From contig CAIVEA010000752.1 in assembly GCA_903904765.1 (NCBI GenBank), positions 1 through 20,428 of the forward strand: a stretch of DNA of 20,428 bases. Direction: 5' to 3'. This document shows, piece after piece, positions 1 through 7,549 of the stretch (its first letter is position 1; each line of letters begins with the position of its first letter). Both the position numbers and the translations under genes were made by a program. Source of the DNA: an uncultured Chloroflexota bacterium. Lineage in GTDB: Bacteria; Chloroflexota; Anaerolineae; Aggregatilineales; Phototrophicaceae. The notes below the pieces were generated by a model. The model searched no databases. It was not told the DNA's origin and worked only from the letters and a program-made list of their open reading frames with translations.

Positions 1-735
1 CGCATTCACGCGCTGGTGACGGTGCTGGATGCGGATACCGGGCAGCCCGTTGCGGTGCTGGACGGCGGTGCGCTGACCGCGATTCGCACGGGCGCTGCTT
101 CCGGCGCAGCCACTGATGTTCTCGCTAGACCGGATGCGCGGACGCTGGCGGTCATCGGTTGCGGCGTGCAAGCGCGAAAACAACTCGAAGCGGTGTGTGT
201 GGTGCGTCCGATTGAAAGTGTTTTCGTCTACGACACAAATCGCGCTGCGGCGGAACAGTTTGTAGCAGAGATGGCGCAGATCGTCCCCGTTCGCATCGAA
301 GTGAGCGATTCTGCGGATGCGGCAGTGAGCGCGGCAGATGTGGTCTGCGCCGCCACCACTTCGCAGCAGCCGGTATTCAGCGGCGCGGCCTTAAAACCCG
401 GGACGCACATCAACGGTGTTGGTTCGTTCACCCCCGACATGCGCGAGGTGGATACACTCACGCTCCAACGTGCGCTGATCGTGCTGGACTCCCGCGAGGC
501 GGCGCTGAGTGAAGCGGGCGAACTGATTCACGCGCTGGACAGCGGTGCGCTCCCCCCCGAAGCGGTGCAGACCGATCTGGGCGAGATCATCAATGGCGAC
601 AAACCGGGGCGCACCCGCGCTGACCAGATTACCTTCTTCAAATCGGTTGGTCTTGCCGCGCAGGATGCCGCCGCCGCCGCGCTGGTGTTGCGCTCTGCCG
701 AGCAGCACGGGCTGGGTACGCAGGTGGATTGGTAA
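1..735 (+). CDS. Ornithine cyclodeaminase / mu-crystallin family protein (5' truncated by window)
   Basis: The reading frame is open from base 1 to a TAA at 733-735, so the real start lies upstream. The family is usually about 310-330 residues, which means roughly the first quarter is missing. Family signs are ALTAIRTGAASG (substrate/cofactor region), a Rossmann turn GCGVQA at about 156-185, and GSFTPDMREVD at about 421-454, the usual post-Rossmann block. The family uses NAD(P) for ornithine cyclisation to proline, alanine dehydrogenation or ketimine reduction. Sequence alone cannot choose among these. The putida-type GGDCPGKTE motif of true ornithine cyclodeaminase is not present, so a ketimine or imine reductase-like role is at least as likely. 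An M24 peptidase follows 56 bases later on the same strand and may be cotranscribed. Confidence 0.9.
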   Translation, partial: RIHALVTVLDADTGQPVAVLDGGALTAIRTGAASGAATDVLARPDARTLAVIGCGVQARKQLEAVCVVRPIESVFVYDTNRAAAEQFVAEMAQIVPVRIEVSDSADAAVSAADVVCAATTSQQPVFSGAALKPGTHINGVGSFTPDMREVDTLTLQRALIVLDSREAALSEAGELIHALDSGALPPEAVQTDLGEIINGDKPGRTRADQITFFKSVGLAAQDAAAAALVLRSAEQHGLGTQVDW

Positions 736-791
736 TTACACTTCCTACAAACTTCATTGATACCCCATTTTACCGAGAGGACGGATGACTC

Positions 792-2024
792 ATGCGTTCC
801 GATTTGGACAATTTGATGCAAGCGCGGGGGCTGGAGGCGATTGTTGTCACCGGTGGCGAGTACGAGAACCCGCTGCGACGCTATCTGGCGAACGGCGTGG
901 ACACGCACGGTGGTTGGGCGCTGAAACGGCGCGGCGCTGATCCGGTGCTGCTGGTGAGCGCGATGGAGCGCGACGAAGCGGCCCGCAGCGGCTTGCACGT
1001 CTACACCTACGATGATTTCGACTGGCTGGAACTGGTCAAACAGTCCGAAGGCGAACAGGAGCGGGCAGTGGTGGCGCTGTGGGGGCGGCTGCTGGAACGC
1101 TTGGGCGTGACTTCCGGCAAGGTGGGCGTGTACGGCGTGGGCAACCTGCATAACATCATCGAGCAGGTGCGCGACCTCAGCCAGAGATTTCCGCAGTACG
1201 AATTTGTGGGCGAAAGCGGGCGCACCCTGTTCGATGAAGCCTTCGTGACCAAAGACGAGGCCGAATTGCGCCTCATCCGCGAGGTGGCGGAAAAGACCAA
1301 TGCGGTGCTGGCCGCCACATGGGATTTCATCAGCAGTCACCGTGCCGAAGGGGATGTGGTGGTGAACGCCAGCGGGCAGCCGCTGACGATTGGCGCGGTC
1401 AAACGGTTTGTGCGGCGGGAACTGATGGAGCGCGATCTGGAAGATACCTCCATGATCTTCGCGCAGGGGCGTGATGCGGGCGTGCCGCACAGCCGGGGCA
1501 ACGATGCCGAGGCGCTGCGTGTGGGACAGCCCATCGTGTTCGACCTGTTTCCGCGACAGATGGGCGGCGGCTACCACCACGACAGCACACGGACATGGTG
1601 CATCGGTCATGCACCGCCAGCGGTGAAGGCGCTGTACGACACGGTGATGACCGCCTTTCAGGTAGCACTGGATGCCTATGCCGAACCCGGCCAGCCCACC
1701 CACACCATGCAGGATGCGGTGCTGGATTACTTTGAGGCGCAAGGCCATCCCACAGCGCGCAGCAAACCCGGAAACACCGATGGCTATGTGCATAGTCTGG
1801 GGCATGGTGTGGGCTTGAACATCCACGAGCGCCCCGCCATCAGCCATCTGGTCAAGAAGGACATTTTCGAGAAGGGCAACTTCATCACCATCGAACCCGG
1901 CCTGTATTACCCCGAACAGGGGATGGGCGTTCGCATTGAAGATGCCTTCATCATTGATGATAAGGGGGCGCTGGTTTCGATCACGCCCTTCCACAAGGAA
2001 CTGGTGCTGCCGCTGAAGGGATGA
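792..2024 (+). CDS. M24 family metallopeptidase (Xaa-Pro aminopeptidase/dipeptidase-like)
   Basis: This 410-residue protein has the creatinase/aminopeptidase P layout: a creatinase-like N-terminal domain (about 1-155) and a pita-bread catalytic domain (about 160-405). All five expected metal ligands are visible: D251 in VFDLFP, D264 in HHDSTR, H338 in SLGHGVG, E368 in TIEPG and E383 in RIEDAF. It should therefore be an active two-metal hydrolase, probably cytoplasmic since no signal peptide is seen. Known members cleave Xaa-Pro bonds, but ectoine hydrolases and creatinases share the fold. The ATG at 792 is preceded by GAGAGG at 775-780. Another ATG at 785 is out of frame. It follows the cyclodeaminase-family gene, which suggests a shared amino-acid or imino-acid catabolic role (inference). 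Confidence 0.92.
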   Translation: MRSDLDNLMQARGLEAIVVTGGEYENPLRRYLANGVDTHGGWALKRRGADPVLLVSAMERDEAARSGLHVYTYDDFDWLELVKQSEGEQERAVVALWGRLLERLGVTSGKVGVYGVGNLHNIIEQVRDLSQRFPQYEFVGESGRTLFDEAFVTKDEAELRLIREVAEKTNAVLAATWDFISSHRAEGDVVVNASGQPLTIGAVKRFVRRELMERDLEDTSMIFAQGRDAGVPHSRGNDAEALRVGQPIVFDLFPRQMGGGYHHDSTRTWCIGHAPPAVKALYDTVMTAFQVALDAYAEPGQPTHTMQDAVLDYFEAQGHPTARSKPGNTDGYVHSLGHGVGLNIHERPAISHLVKKDIFEKGNFITIEPGLYYPEQGMGVRIEDAFIIDDKGALVSITPFHKELVLPLKG

Positions 2025-2117
2025 TGTCTGGCATAGTAGGAGTGGATGTTCGTCACTCGCTTCTGCGCCTCCGCAGGCGTTCAATAAAAGTAGGTGAAGT
2101 CTGCGGAGGGCCACACG

Positions 2118-3383
2118 ATGAACATCCACTTGTTGGCGTTCGGCTCACGCGGTGACGTGCAGCCGTTCATTGCGCTCGGTATCGGTTTGCGACAGGCGGG
2201 GTATGCCGTGTCCATCGGCACGACGGCCTCTTATCAAAAATGTATTGAAAGCAGCGGACTCCGCTTTCTCCCCGTACAGGCCGATGTGCCAAACCTTCTC
2301 CAATCTGATGTGTTCCCTCGCGGGGTGCGTTGGGAGCAGATGCAAATCCTCCTCGATGAAACGTTGCGCCTCGCGCAAGGGGCGGACGCGCTCATCTTCA
2401 ACCCCGCCGCCATTTTCAGCGCCCCTCATGTGGCGGAAAAACTCGACATTCCGGCGGTGGTGGGTCTTTTTCAGCCGTACTTGAATCCAAGGGGTGATTT
2501 TCCTGCGCCGGGGATGCCATCGCTCCCCTTCGGGCGCTTGTACAACCGCGCATCGTACCAGATGGCCGACTCGTGGATATGGGCGTTCCTGCGCGAACGC
2601 ATGAACGAGTGGCGCTGGCGGGTGCTGGGGTTGCACGCAGTCGAACACACGCCGTTTGAACTCGTCCGTCAGCGGCGCATCCCTGTGCTGTACGCCTATA
2701 GTCCGCTGGTGCTGCCGCCTGCGCCGGATTGGGGCGCGAATGTGCATGTGACGGGCTACTGGTTCATGCCCACCGCCGCCCGCTGGCAACCGCCTTCCGC
2801 GCTGACGGCTTATTTGCATGAAGGCTCGCCGCCAGTCTATGTGGGCTTCGGCAGCATGGCGAACCGCAATTCGCGGCGCACGGCTGGGATCGTGATGGAG
2901 GCGCTAGAACGCATCCATGCGCGGGCGGTGCTGGTTTCGGGATGGGGCGGCATGGCGATGCCTGCTTCGGGCGAGAACGATGTGCTGATGATGGAGAGCG
3001 TCCCGCACGAGTGGTTGTTCCCGCAGATGGCGGCGGTGGTGCATCATGGTGGTTCGGGGACGTTGGGCGCGGCGCTGCGGGCGGGCAAACCGAGCGTGGT
3101 TGTGCCGTTCACGGGCGATCAGCCGTTGTGGGCGGCGCAGGTGGAACGACTGGGTGTGGGACCTTCCCCTGTACCGCATTCCAAGCTGACCGTGACGGCG
3201 CTGGCGAATGCGTTGCACGATGCGCTCCACGATAGCGCGATGCAGGCGCGGGCGGCGGCGCTGGGCGAGCAACTACGCGCCGAGAACGGCGTGAGCGCGG
3301 CGATCCAGATCATCGAGGGCGTACTGGGCAAACCGCAGGGCGTGAACCCGGTGGCTGAACCCGCCCCCGTTCCCGCGTGTTGA
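2118..3383 (+). CDS. Glycosyltransferase, GT1 (sterol/macrolide UDP-glycosyltransferase type)
   Basis: This is a 421-residue GT-B fold enzyme. The N-terminal acceptor domain begins with the characteristic FGSRGDVQPFIALG (residues 8-21). The C-terminal donor domain has VYVGFGSM (240-247), HHGGSGTLGAALRAG (309-323), where the nucleotide-sugar diphosphate is bound, and FTGDQPLWA (331-339). This combination is typical of sterol 3-beta-glucosyltransferases, rhamnosyltransferases of glycolipid pathways and macrolide glycosyltransferases, so the acceptor is probably a lipid or other small hydrophobic molecule (inference). The reading frame is also open from a GTG at 2094. I chose ATG 2118 because GGAGGG at 2105-2110 sits 7 bases upstream and the protein then begins directly with the first beta strand. 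No signal peptide is seen. Confidence 0.9.
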   Translation: MNIHLLAFGSRGDVQPFIALGIGLRQAGYAVSIGTTASYQKCIESSGLRFLPVQADVPNLLQSDVFPRGVRWEQMQILLDETLRLAQGADALIFNPAAIFSAPHVAEKLDIPAVVGLFQPYLNPRGDFPAPGMPSLPFGRLYNRASYQMADSWIWAFLRERMNEWRWRVLGLHAVEHTPFELVRQRRIPVLYAYSPLVLPPAPDWGANVHVTGYWFMPTAARWQPPSALTAYLHEGSPPVYVGFGSMANRNSRRTAGIVMEALERIHARAVLVSGWGGMAMPASGENDVLMMESVPHEWLFPQMAAVVHHGGSGTLGAALRAGKPSVVVPFTGDQPLWAAQVERLGVGPSPVPHSKLTVTALANALHDALHDSAMQARAAALGEQLRAENGVSAAIQIIEGVLGKPQGVNPVAEPAPVPAC

Positions 3384-3469
3384 TGATCGCGTGCGTTGCT
3401 CGGTCACTACTGAGAGATGTTCCCGCACTGTGAGCGTGTGTGAGGTTTTGCGGTGGTAGACGCAGAACG

Positions 3470-4510
3470 TCACCCGTTCAAATAGCGACCTAAATTTTTT
3501 GCAAGTTGGTTTGCAGTTGTTCGGACTGCACCCTGAAGGCTTTTATGTTGCGCCAACCAATCTTCGGAAAAGTTGTTAAGGCTAAAATCTTGAAATAATG
3601 CGCCTGAAATCATCACTGTTTGCGTGGCTCCACCTGTCATGCTTGCCCCACCAGCCTGTAGATTCCAACGGCATCCGATAATCATGTCGGAGAGCGTAAT
3701 ATAGCGCCATCCGACCAGTTCCCTTGAGGGGCTTTCATCCACTTCGCGGATGATATAGAGTGCATTACTATCTGTCGCCAAGCACAATCTCAGTAACATC
3801 AGAATGCGCCCAGCATCAATGCCGAAATCTCCTTTGTTGGTGGGACTTTTCTCTTTGATCTCGATTGGCATAACCGTTCCCGTAAACCCGATGATGAACG
3901 CATCCACGTCGTATGGATCAGCGATTGATTTGTGCAAACGTTCTTTGAGGTAGCCGTAGAAGAAAGCTTGACGCATGACCAATTCAGTCAGTTCTTTAGA
4001 TGTTGTTTTTTCAAATCGATTCACCACATCGGGTTGCCACTGATTTCCAAAACTGGCTCTTCCTCGTCCTCCCGGCCATGAGATGAACGGTTCATCCGGG
4101 TTGGCAAGCAGCTAGATATGGTTGCACCAATTTAGCTTTTCCAAACTGGTGGAGAGTGCTTGTTCGTTATGCGCTCCAGACACTATCATTCCAATCCCGC
4201 TTTGAGACATGAAAGTGGCGAGAGCTTGCCATCCCCGATCTTGCTGGATGGTATCTATAGCATGCTGCAACTCATCCGGTGTGCTATATAGTTGAGGGAG
4301 AACTGAGACTATGTAGCGGTAATTGTGAGGCATATTCATCTGTGGTGAAACCAGCCAACCGCCAGCCAATAATTTTTGATCTGCAATATTGCCGTGTATT
4401 CCTAACTCAGATTTTAAGGCCAGTTCTGCGACCATCCCACGCGCCTTGTTGTAGGTGAGGAATCGCTGCAAATAAGCTGTCAGAGTGTTATGGTCGAGAT
4501 ATATTGGCAC
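3470..4510 (-). pseudogene. Type II restriction endonuclease gene interrupted by one in-frame amber codon
   Basis: Two open segments, 4510-4115 and 4111-3470, are in the same frame and are separated only by a TAG at 4114-4112 (codon 133 of 346). Reading through gives LLANPDEPF, then PGGRGRASFGNQWQPDVVNRF, with no other stop. The stretch upstream of the next GTG (4027) therefore also looks protein-coding. The downstream part has a PD-(D/E)xK-type nuclease core: D203 (YDVDAF), then E217-I-K219 (PIEIKEK). The start is GTG 4508-4510 after AAAGGAC, and an in-frame TAA lies just upstream. It ends in TGA at 3470-3472. It lies 59 bases downstream of the methyltransferase on the same strand, as expected for the cognate nuclease. 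It is probably inactive as written. A sequencing error or suppression is possible. Confidence 0.8.
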
Positions 4511-4569
4511 TTGAATATCGTCCTTTTAGAATCAACTCACGATACCTGAATCACCGTTGAACGATTAGA

Positions 4570-5589
4570 TTACGCGAGGGGGAGCGATAATTGCTGGGGT
4601 ACGAGTAATGCTTCTCGTTGTACTAGTGGTTCGCTACTGAGGCAGGTCACAACTTCCTGCGCTATGGCTTCGATAACGGGCACAACGACGGAATTCCCAA
4701 ATTGCTTATAGGCGCGTGTGTCGCTGACAACAATGTTGAAACTTTCCGGGAATCCCATTAACCGAGCGCACTCACGAGGAGTCAAGCGACGCGGATTCTT
4801 TCCGGATTGAGGGATCAGTATTTCTGAGCCGTCTTTGTAATAGCGGGCACTGAGAGTTCGTGTGATTCCATCAAGATCAGCCAATCCGAATCCAAATCCA
4901 TTTCCTTTTGCTCGGTGCTTTTGGGCATAGTTCTGCAAGTATTCCCATAGATGATCGGTTAAGGTGTACTTAGGGTCAACATCGGATTCGAGAATGTCAC
5001 GCAGGCGGGGATGATGGTCAGGCAAGGTGGGGAAGATGAAACGACGTGGCTCTCTCAGTCCGACGATGTAAATTCTTTCCCGATGCTGTGGGACGAGGGT
5101 TCCAGCGTCAATGACGGCGTGGTATACGTAGTAACCTAGTTCATCTCGCAGCGTTTTTTCGATGACCGCAAATGTGCGTCCCTTATCGTGGCTTTTTAGA
5201 TTTTTGACATTTTCTAGAACAAAAGCCTTTGGACGCTTTTCAGCAATAATTCTCGCCACATCAAAAAAAAGTGTACCCTGTGTAGCATGGTTAAACCCAT
5301 GTGCATTACCTAGTGCGTTGTGTTTGGTCACACCTGCGATGCTAAACGGTTGACAGGGGAAACCCGCTGTTAAAATGTCATGATCGGGAATGTCAGAAAT
5401 GGCTATTTTTGTAATATCTCCAGCGGGGGTATCACCAAAATTCGCTCGATACGTTTCTTGTGCCAGTTTGTCCCACTCTGAAGAAAAGATGCAATGCGCT
5501 CCTGCCTGTTCAAATGCGATTCTGAATCCACCGATGCCTGCAAATAGGTCTATGAATGTGAATTGAGCATCTCTGGGCATGGTTGCCAT
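4570..5589 (-). CDS. DNA (cytosine-5)-methyltransferase of a type II restriction-modification system, Dcm/EcoRII-like
   Basis: This intact 339-residue enzyme transfers a methyl group from S-adenosylmethionine to cytosine C5. The motifs appear in order: [12 protein letters not shown] (12-22), IV FPCQPFS with catalytic C79, VI LENVKN (E126), [15 protein letters not shown] (Q168, R170, R172) and [10 protein letters not shown] (297-305). The target-recognition region, around residues 208-270, has KGNGFGFG and [17 protein letters not shown] followed by [14 protein letters not shown]. This closely follows E. coli Dcm and EcoRII-type enzymes as I remember them, so a CCWGG or CCNGG target is the best guess (inference). 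The start is ATG 5589, with another ATG at 5580. Neither has a clear ribosome binding site. The cognate nuclease gene lies downstream. No vsr or controller gene was seen. Confidence 0.95.
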   Translation of the reverse strand: MATMPRDAQFTFIDLFAGIGGFRIAFEQAGAHCIFSSEWDKLAQETYRANFGDTPAGDITKIAISDIPDHDILTAGFPCQPFSIAGVTKHNALGNAHGFNHATQGTLFFDVARIIAEKRPKAFVLENVKNLKSHDKGRTFAVIEKTLRDELGYYVYHAVIDAGTLVPQHRERIYIVGLREPRRFIFPTLPDHHPRLRDILESDVDPKYTLTDHLWEYLQNYAQKHRAKGNGFGFGLADLDGITRTLSARYYKDGSEILIPQSGKNPRRLTPRECARLMGFPESFNIVVSDTRAYKQFGNSVVVPVIEAIAQEVVTCLSSEPLVQREALLVPQQLSLPLA

Positions 5590-5716
5590 ACGTACTATGT
5601 GGCTGATTTTCGATGATTAGCACAAGCGTTTTAGTGGTACATCGTATCACAGACCATGCTTCTAGGCTATGCCACCTGCTGATGACACGCCCGTTCCTCG
5701 CAGTCTATCTGGAGAA

Positions 5717-5737
5717 GGGCGGGTGAGATGCCCGCCC
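5717..5737 (-). terminator. GC-rich stem-loop after the small membrane protein gene
   Basis: GGGCGGG at 5717-5723 pairs perfectly with CCCGCCC at 5731-5737 across a 7-base loop. It begins 19 bases beyond the stop of the minus-strand gene at 5756. No run of T follows on the minus strand, so it may act as a transcript-end stabiliser or be a dispersed repeat rather than a classical terminator. Confidence 0.45.
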
Positions 5738-5755
5738 CTGCTTGCCCAAATTGCG

Positions 5756-5974
5756 CTATTTGGAAGACTGAGTGAAGCCGTACACAATCGCAATCCCCAG
5801 TGCCACCAGCCCCAGTGTGCCGTCAACCAATAAGGATAGGGCGGCTCCGACCAGCAGGATAATGCCGATGATCTGGCTGGCCTGCCCACTCACTTTCCGA
5901 TTGCGGGTGAGCGAAAATTCCTTTTTGGTGAGCGCGATCACACCAAACGCTGCCAACAAAATAACAAGTAGCAT
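5756..5974 (-). CDS. Small hydrophobic membrane protein of unknown function
   Basis: This 72-residue protein has a hydrophobic N-terminus (residues 1-15), a short basic stretch (KKEFSLTRNRK, 17-27) and two further hydrophobic segments (about 34-50 and 53-67). It is probably an inner-membrane protein. I do not recognise a family. The frame extends to an ATG at 5995, but ATG 5974 is preferred because AGAAAGGT on the minus strand (5988-5981) lies 6 bases upstream of it. A plausible promoter and a 16-bp perfect palindrome lie further upstream. A GC-rich stem-loop lies just after the stop. The gene stands alone, between the restriction-modification island and the divergent P450 gene. Confidence 0.7.
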   Translation of the reverse strand: MLLVILLAAFGVIALTKKEFSLTRNRKVSGQASQIIGIILLVGAALSLLVDGTLGLVALGIAIVYGFTQSSK

Positions 5975-6001
5975 GTTTTTACCTTTCTGTTTCATTAATG
6001 G

Positions 6002-6017
6002 GCAATAAATTTATTGC
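6002..6017. promoter_or_regulatory. 16-bp perfect palindrome, candidate operator
   Basis: GCAATAAATTTATTGC is its own reverse complement over 16 bases. It lies just downstream of the predicted -10 box of the minus-strand promoter and upstream of the ribosome binding site at 5988-5981. That is where a dimeric repressor would block transcription. It could also fold as a hairpin in the mRNA leader, although an uninterrupted palindrome has no natural loop. Confidence 0.5.
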
Positions 6018-6025
6018 TTCAAATT

Positions 6026-6055
6026 ATCTTAATGACTATTTCGCGTCCGAGTCAA
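6026..6055 (-). promoter_or_regulatory. Candidate sigma-70-type promoter for the small membrane protein gene
   Basis: On the minus strand TTGACT (6055-6050) is followed after 18 bases by TAAGAT (6031-6026). The expected start of transcription, near 6019, is at the edge of a perfect palindrome (6002-6017). The gene's ATG is about 45 bases further on. The call rests on box similarity only. Confidence 0.4.
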
Positions 6056-6090
6056 GAAATATATCTGGCACTTACTCATCAAATTCTCGA

Positions 6091-6119
6091 TTGAGTTTGT
6101 GAAAAAAGACGCATATCCT
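6091..6119 (+). promoter_or_regulatory. Candidate promoter for the P450 gene
   Basis: TTGAGT (6091-6096), a 17-base spacer, then TATCCT (6114-6119). Each box matches the sigma-70 consensus at four of six positions. It would give a leader of about 100 bases before ATG 6231. It faces away from the minus-strand promoter at 6055-6026. Confidence 0.35.
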
Positions 6120-6230
6120 ATGTGTATTACGACAACCTCATCTTTCATAACGGGATGTTGTTGTTTCGGGAATTTCTATTGACGGATGTCCGCATCATTG
6201 TTTTGTGGACTGTGATGGGTGGTTATCACG

Positions 6231-7466
6231 ATGCAAATTCATTCCCCCGAATCGATTCCCGCTGCTTCCGCGCACTGCCCCGCCGGAAACCAGCGCAAAT
6301 TTACGCCGCGTACCGTCATGCCCACCGAACGCATTCATGTGGATGAGGATGGCGTATGGCATGTGCATGGCTACGACGAAGTGCGCCAGATACTGCGTAG
6401 CGAACTGGTCAAGCAGGCCGGATTCATGTCCGAACTGGTGACGACGCAAGGCTCTAGCGTCATCAAAAACATGCCGATTCTGTTTCTGGAAGGCGAAGAA
6501 CATCACCGGATGCGCCGCGAAACCAACAAGTTCTTCACGCCGGCCATCACCGACAAGCAGTACCGCGAATTCATGAACCAGTTTGCGGACGGGCTGATCG
6601 CCAAGCTGGTACGCAAAGGCCGCGCCGATTTGAGCAACATCACAATGGAGATGGCGCTGAAAGTGGCGGCGCGGGTGGTGGGGCTGACCGATAGTTTGCT
6701 CCCCGGCCTGAACGGGCGACTGAATGGCCTGCTGTCTGCCAGCACCGAGTTTGGGGACGAAAATCCGAATTTGATCCGGGCGTTGCTGGCACAGCGGTAC
6801 TTGCTGGCATTCCTGTTTCTGGATGTGAAACCGGCCATTCGCACCCGCCGACGCAATCCCAAGAATGATGTGATTTCCTACCTGATCGAACGCGGGTACA
6901 GCGACATCGAAATGCTGACCGAGTGCATCGTGTACGGCGTGGCAGGCATGGTGACGACCCGCGAGTTCATCTGCGTGGCGCTGTGGCATCTGATGCAAAA
7001 TCCCGGCTTGCGCCAGCGGATGCTGGTGGGTGAACAGGAAGAACGCTATGCGATTCTGCACGAAATTCTGCGCTTGGAGCCGATTGTCGGGCATCTGACT
7101 CGCCGCGCCACCCACGATTTCACCATCCAGAGCGAAGGCCGCGACCTGATCGTTCCAGCGGGGACGTTGCTCGACCTGAACCTGTACGCCGCCAACACCG
7201 ATCCGGTTATGGCAGGGGAGGATAGCACTTCGGTTTGCCCGATGCGCCCGATGATTTCCGATGTGGGCAAAGTGCCGGAATACGTGTTGAGTTTTGGCGA
7301 CGGCACGCATCGCTGTCCGGGGGCATTCATCGCCATACAGGAGTCCGACATCTTTCTGCACAAACTGCTAGCAATTGATTCGCTACGTATCGAGGGCGAT
7401 CCCGATGTGAACTTTAACGGGATTGTGAACGGCTACGAAGTGCGCCATTTCACGGTGGCGGTCTAA
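6231..7466 (+). CDS. Cytochrome P450
   Basis: This 411-residue soluble bacterial-type P450 has no membrane anchor. The haem loop is LSFGDGTHRCPGA, with the cysteine ligand at residue 362. The K-helix ExxR is E278-ILR281. The I-helix oxygen-activation segment reads AGMVTTRE (238-245). The two threonines are kept, but the usual Asp/Glu before them is Val. The protein should oxidise a small hydrophobic substrate using ferredoxin or a similar partner, but no redox partner is encoded in the window. I chose ATG 6231. A GTG at 6219 would add four residues, and neither has more than a weak ribosome binding site (GGTGG, 6218-6222). The protein looks full length. A structured leader and a DUF4342-like gene follow within 83 bases. 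Confidence 0.92.
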   Translation: MQIHSPESIPAASAHCPAGNQRKFTPRTVMPTERIHVDEDGVWHVHGYDEVRQILRSELVKQAGFMSELVTTQGSSVIKNMPILFLEGEEHHRMRRETNKFFTPAITDKQYREFMNQFADGLIAKLVRKGRADLSNITMEMALKVAARVVGLTDSLLPGLNGRLNGLLSASTEFGDENPNLIRALLAQRYLLAFLFLDVKPAIRTRRRNPKNDVISYLIERGYSDIEMLTECIVYGVAGMVTTREFICVALWHLMQNPGLRQRMLVGEQEERYAILHEILRLEPIVGHLTRRATHDFTIQSEGRDLIVPAGTLLDLNLYAANTDPVMAGEDSTSVCPMRPMISDVGKVPEYVLSFGDGTHRCPGAFIAIQESDIFLHKLLAIDSLRIEGDPDVNFNGIVNGYEVRHFTVAV

Positions 7467-7474
7467 ATTCGCAA

Positions 7475-7536
7475 GATGTTTTGCAACTTTTGGATGTGCT
7501 GGTGCGTATTAGAGAATGTACGCACAAAACATCCAA
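7475..7536 (+). promoter_or_regulatory. Leader with mutually exclusive stem-loops before the DUF4342-like gene
   Basis: Structure A has TTGGATGT (7490-7497) pairing with ACATCCAA (7529-7536), then an internal loop, then GTGCGTA (7502-7508) pairing with TACGCAC (7519-7525) around a 10-base loop. Structure B has GATGTTTTG (7475-7483) pairing with CAAAACATC (7525-7533), which takes away the 3' arms of A. The ribosome binding site GAGGAGGA starts 2 bases after the last arm. This layout suits transcription attenuation or translational control between the P450 and the next gene, or a simple intergenic processing site. Confidence 0.5.
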
Positions 7537-7549
7537 TGAGGAGGATGCA

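Noticed and set aside
2063..2079. Hairpin between the M24 and glycosyltransferase genes as a terminator
   Set aside because: Only 5-bp competing stems (CTGCG/CGCAG and CGCCT/AGGCG) and no T-run follow.
528..2129. Long minus-strand open frame (533 codons)
   Set aside because: It is antisense to the cyclodeaminase-family and M24 genes, whose motifs are unmistakable. Its composition (His/Arg/Gln-rich) is typical of a shadow frame in GC-rich DNA.
4028..4111. Frameshift between the two restriction endonuclease segments
   Set aside because: The distance between the segments keeps the same frame, and the interval reads as sensible protein. Only the TAG interrupts it.
4112..4114. Pyrrolysine or programmed readthrough at the amber codon
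   Set aside because: There is no pyrrolysine machinery, no distinctive downstream structure and no family precedent. A mutation or sequencing error is simpler.
6122..6346. Short plus-strand frame upstream of the P450
   Set aside because: It overlaps the P450 start in another frame, and its latter half is P450 coding sequence. No ribosome binding site supports it.
6195..7361. Minus-strand open frame opposite the P450
   Set aside because: It is a shadow of the P450 gene. It has no recognisable domain, is rich in His/Gln/Arg, and has no ribosome binding site.
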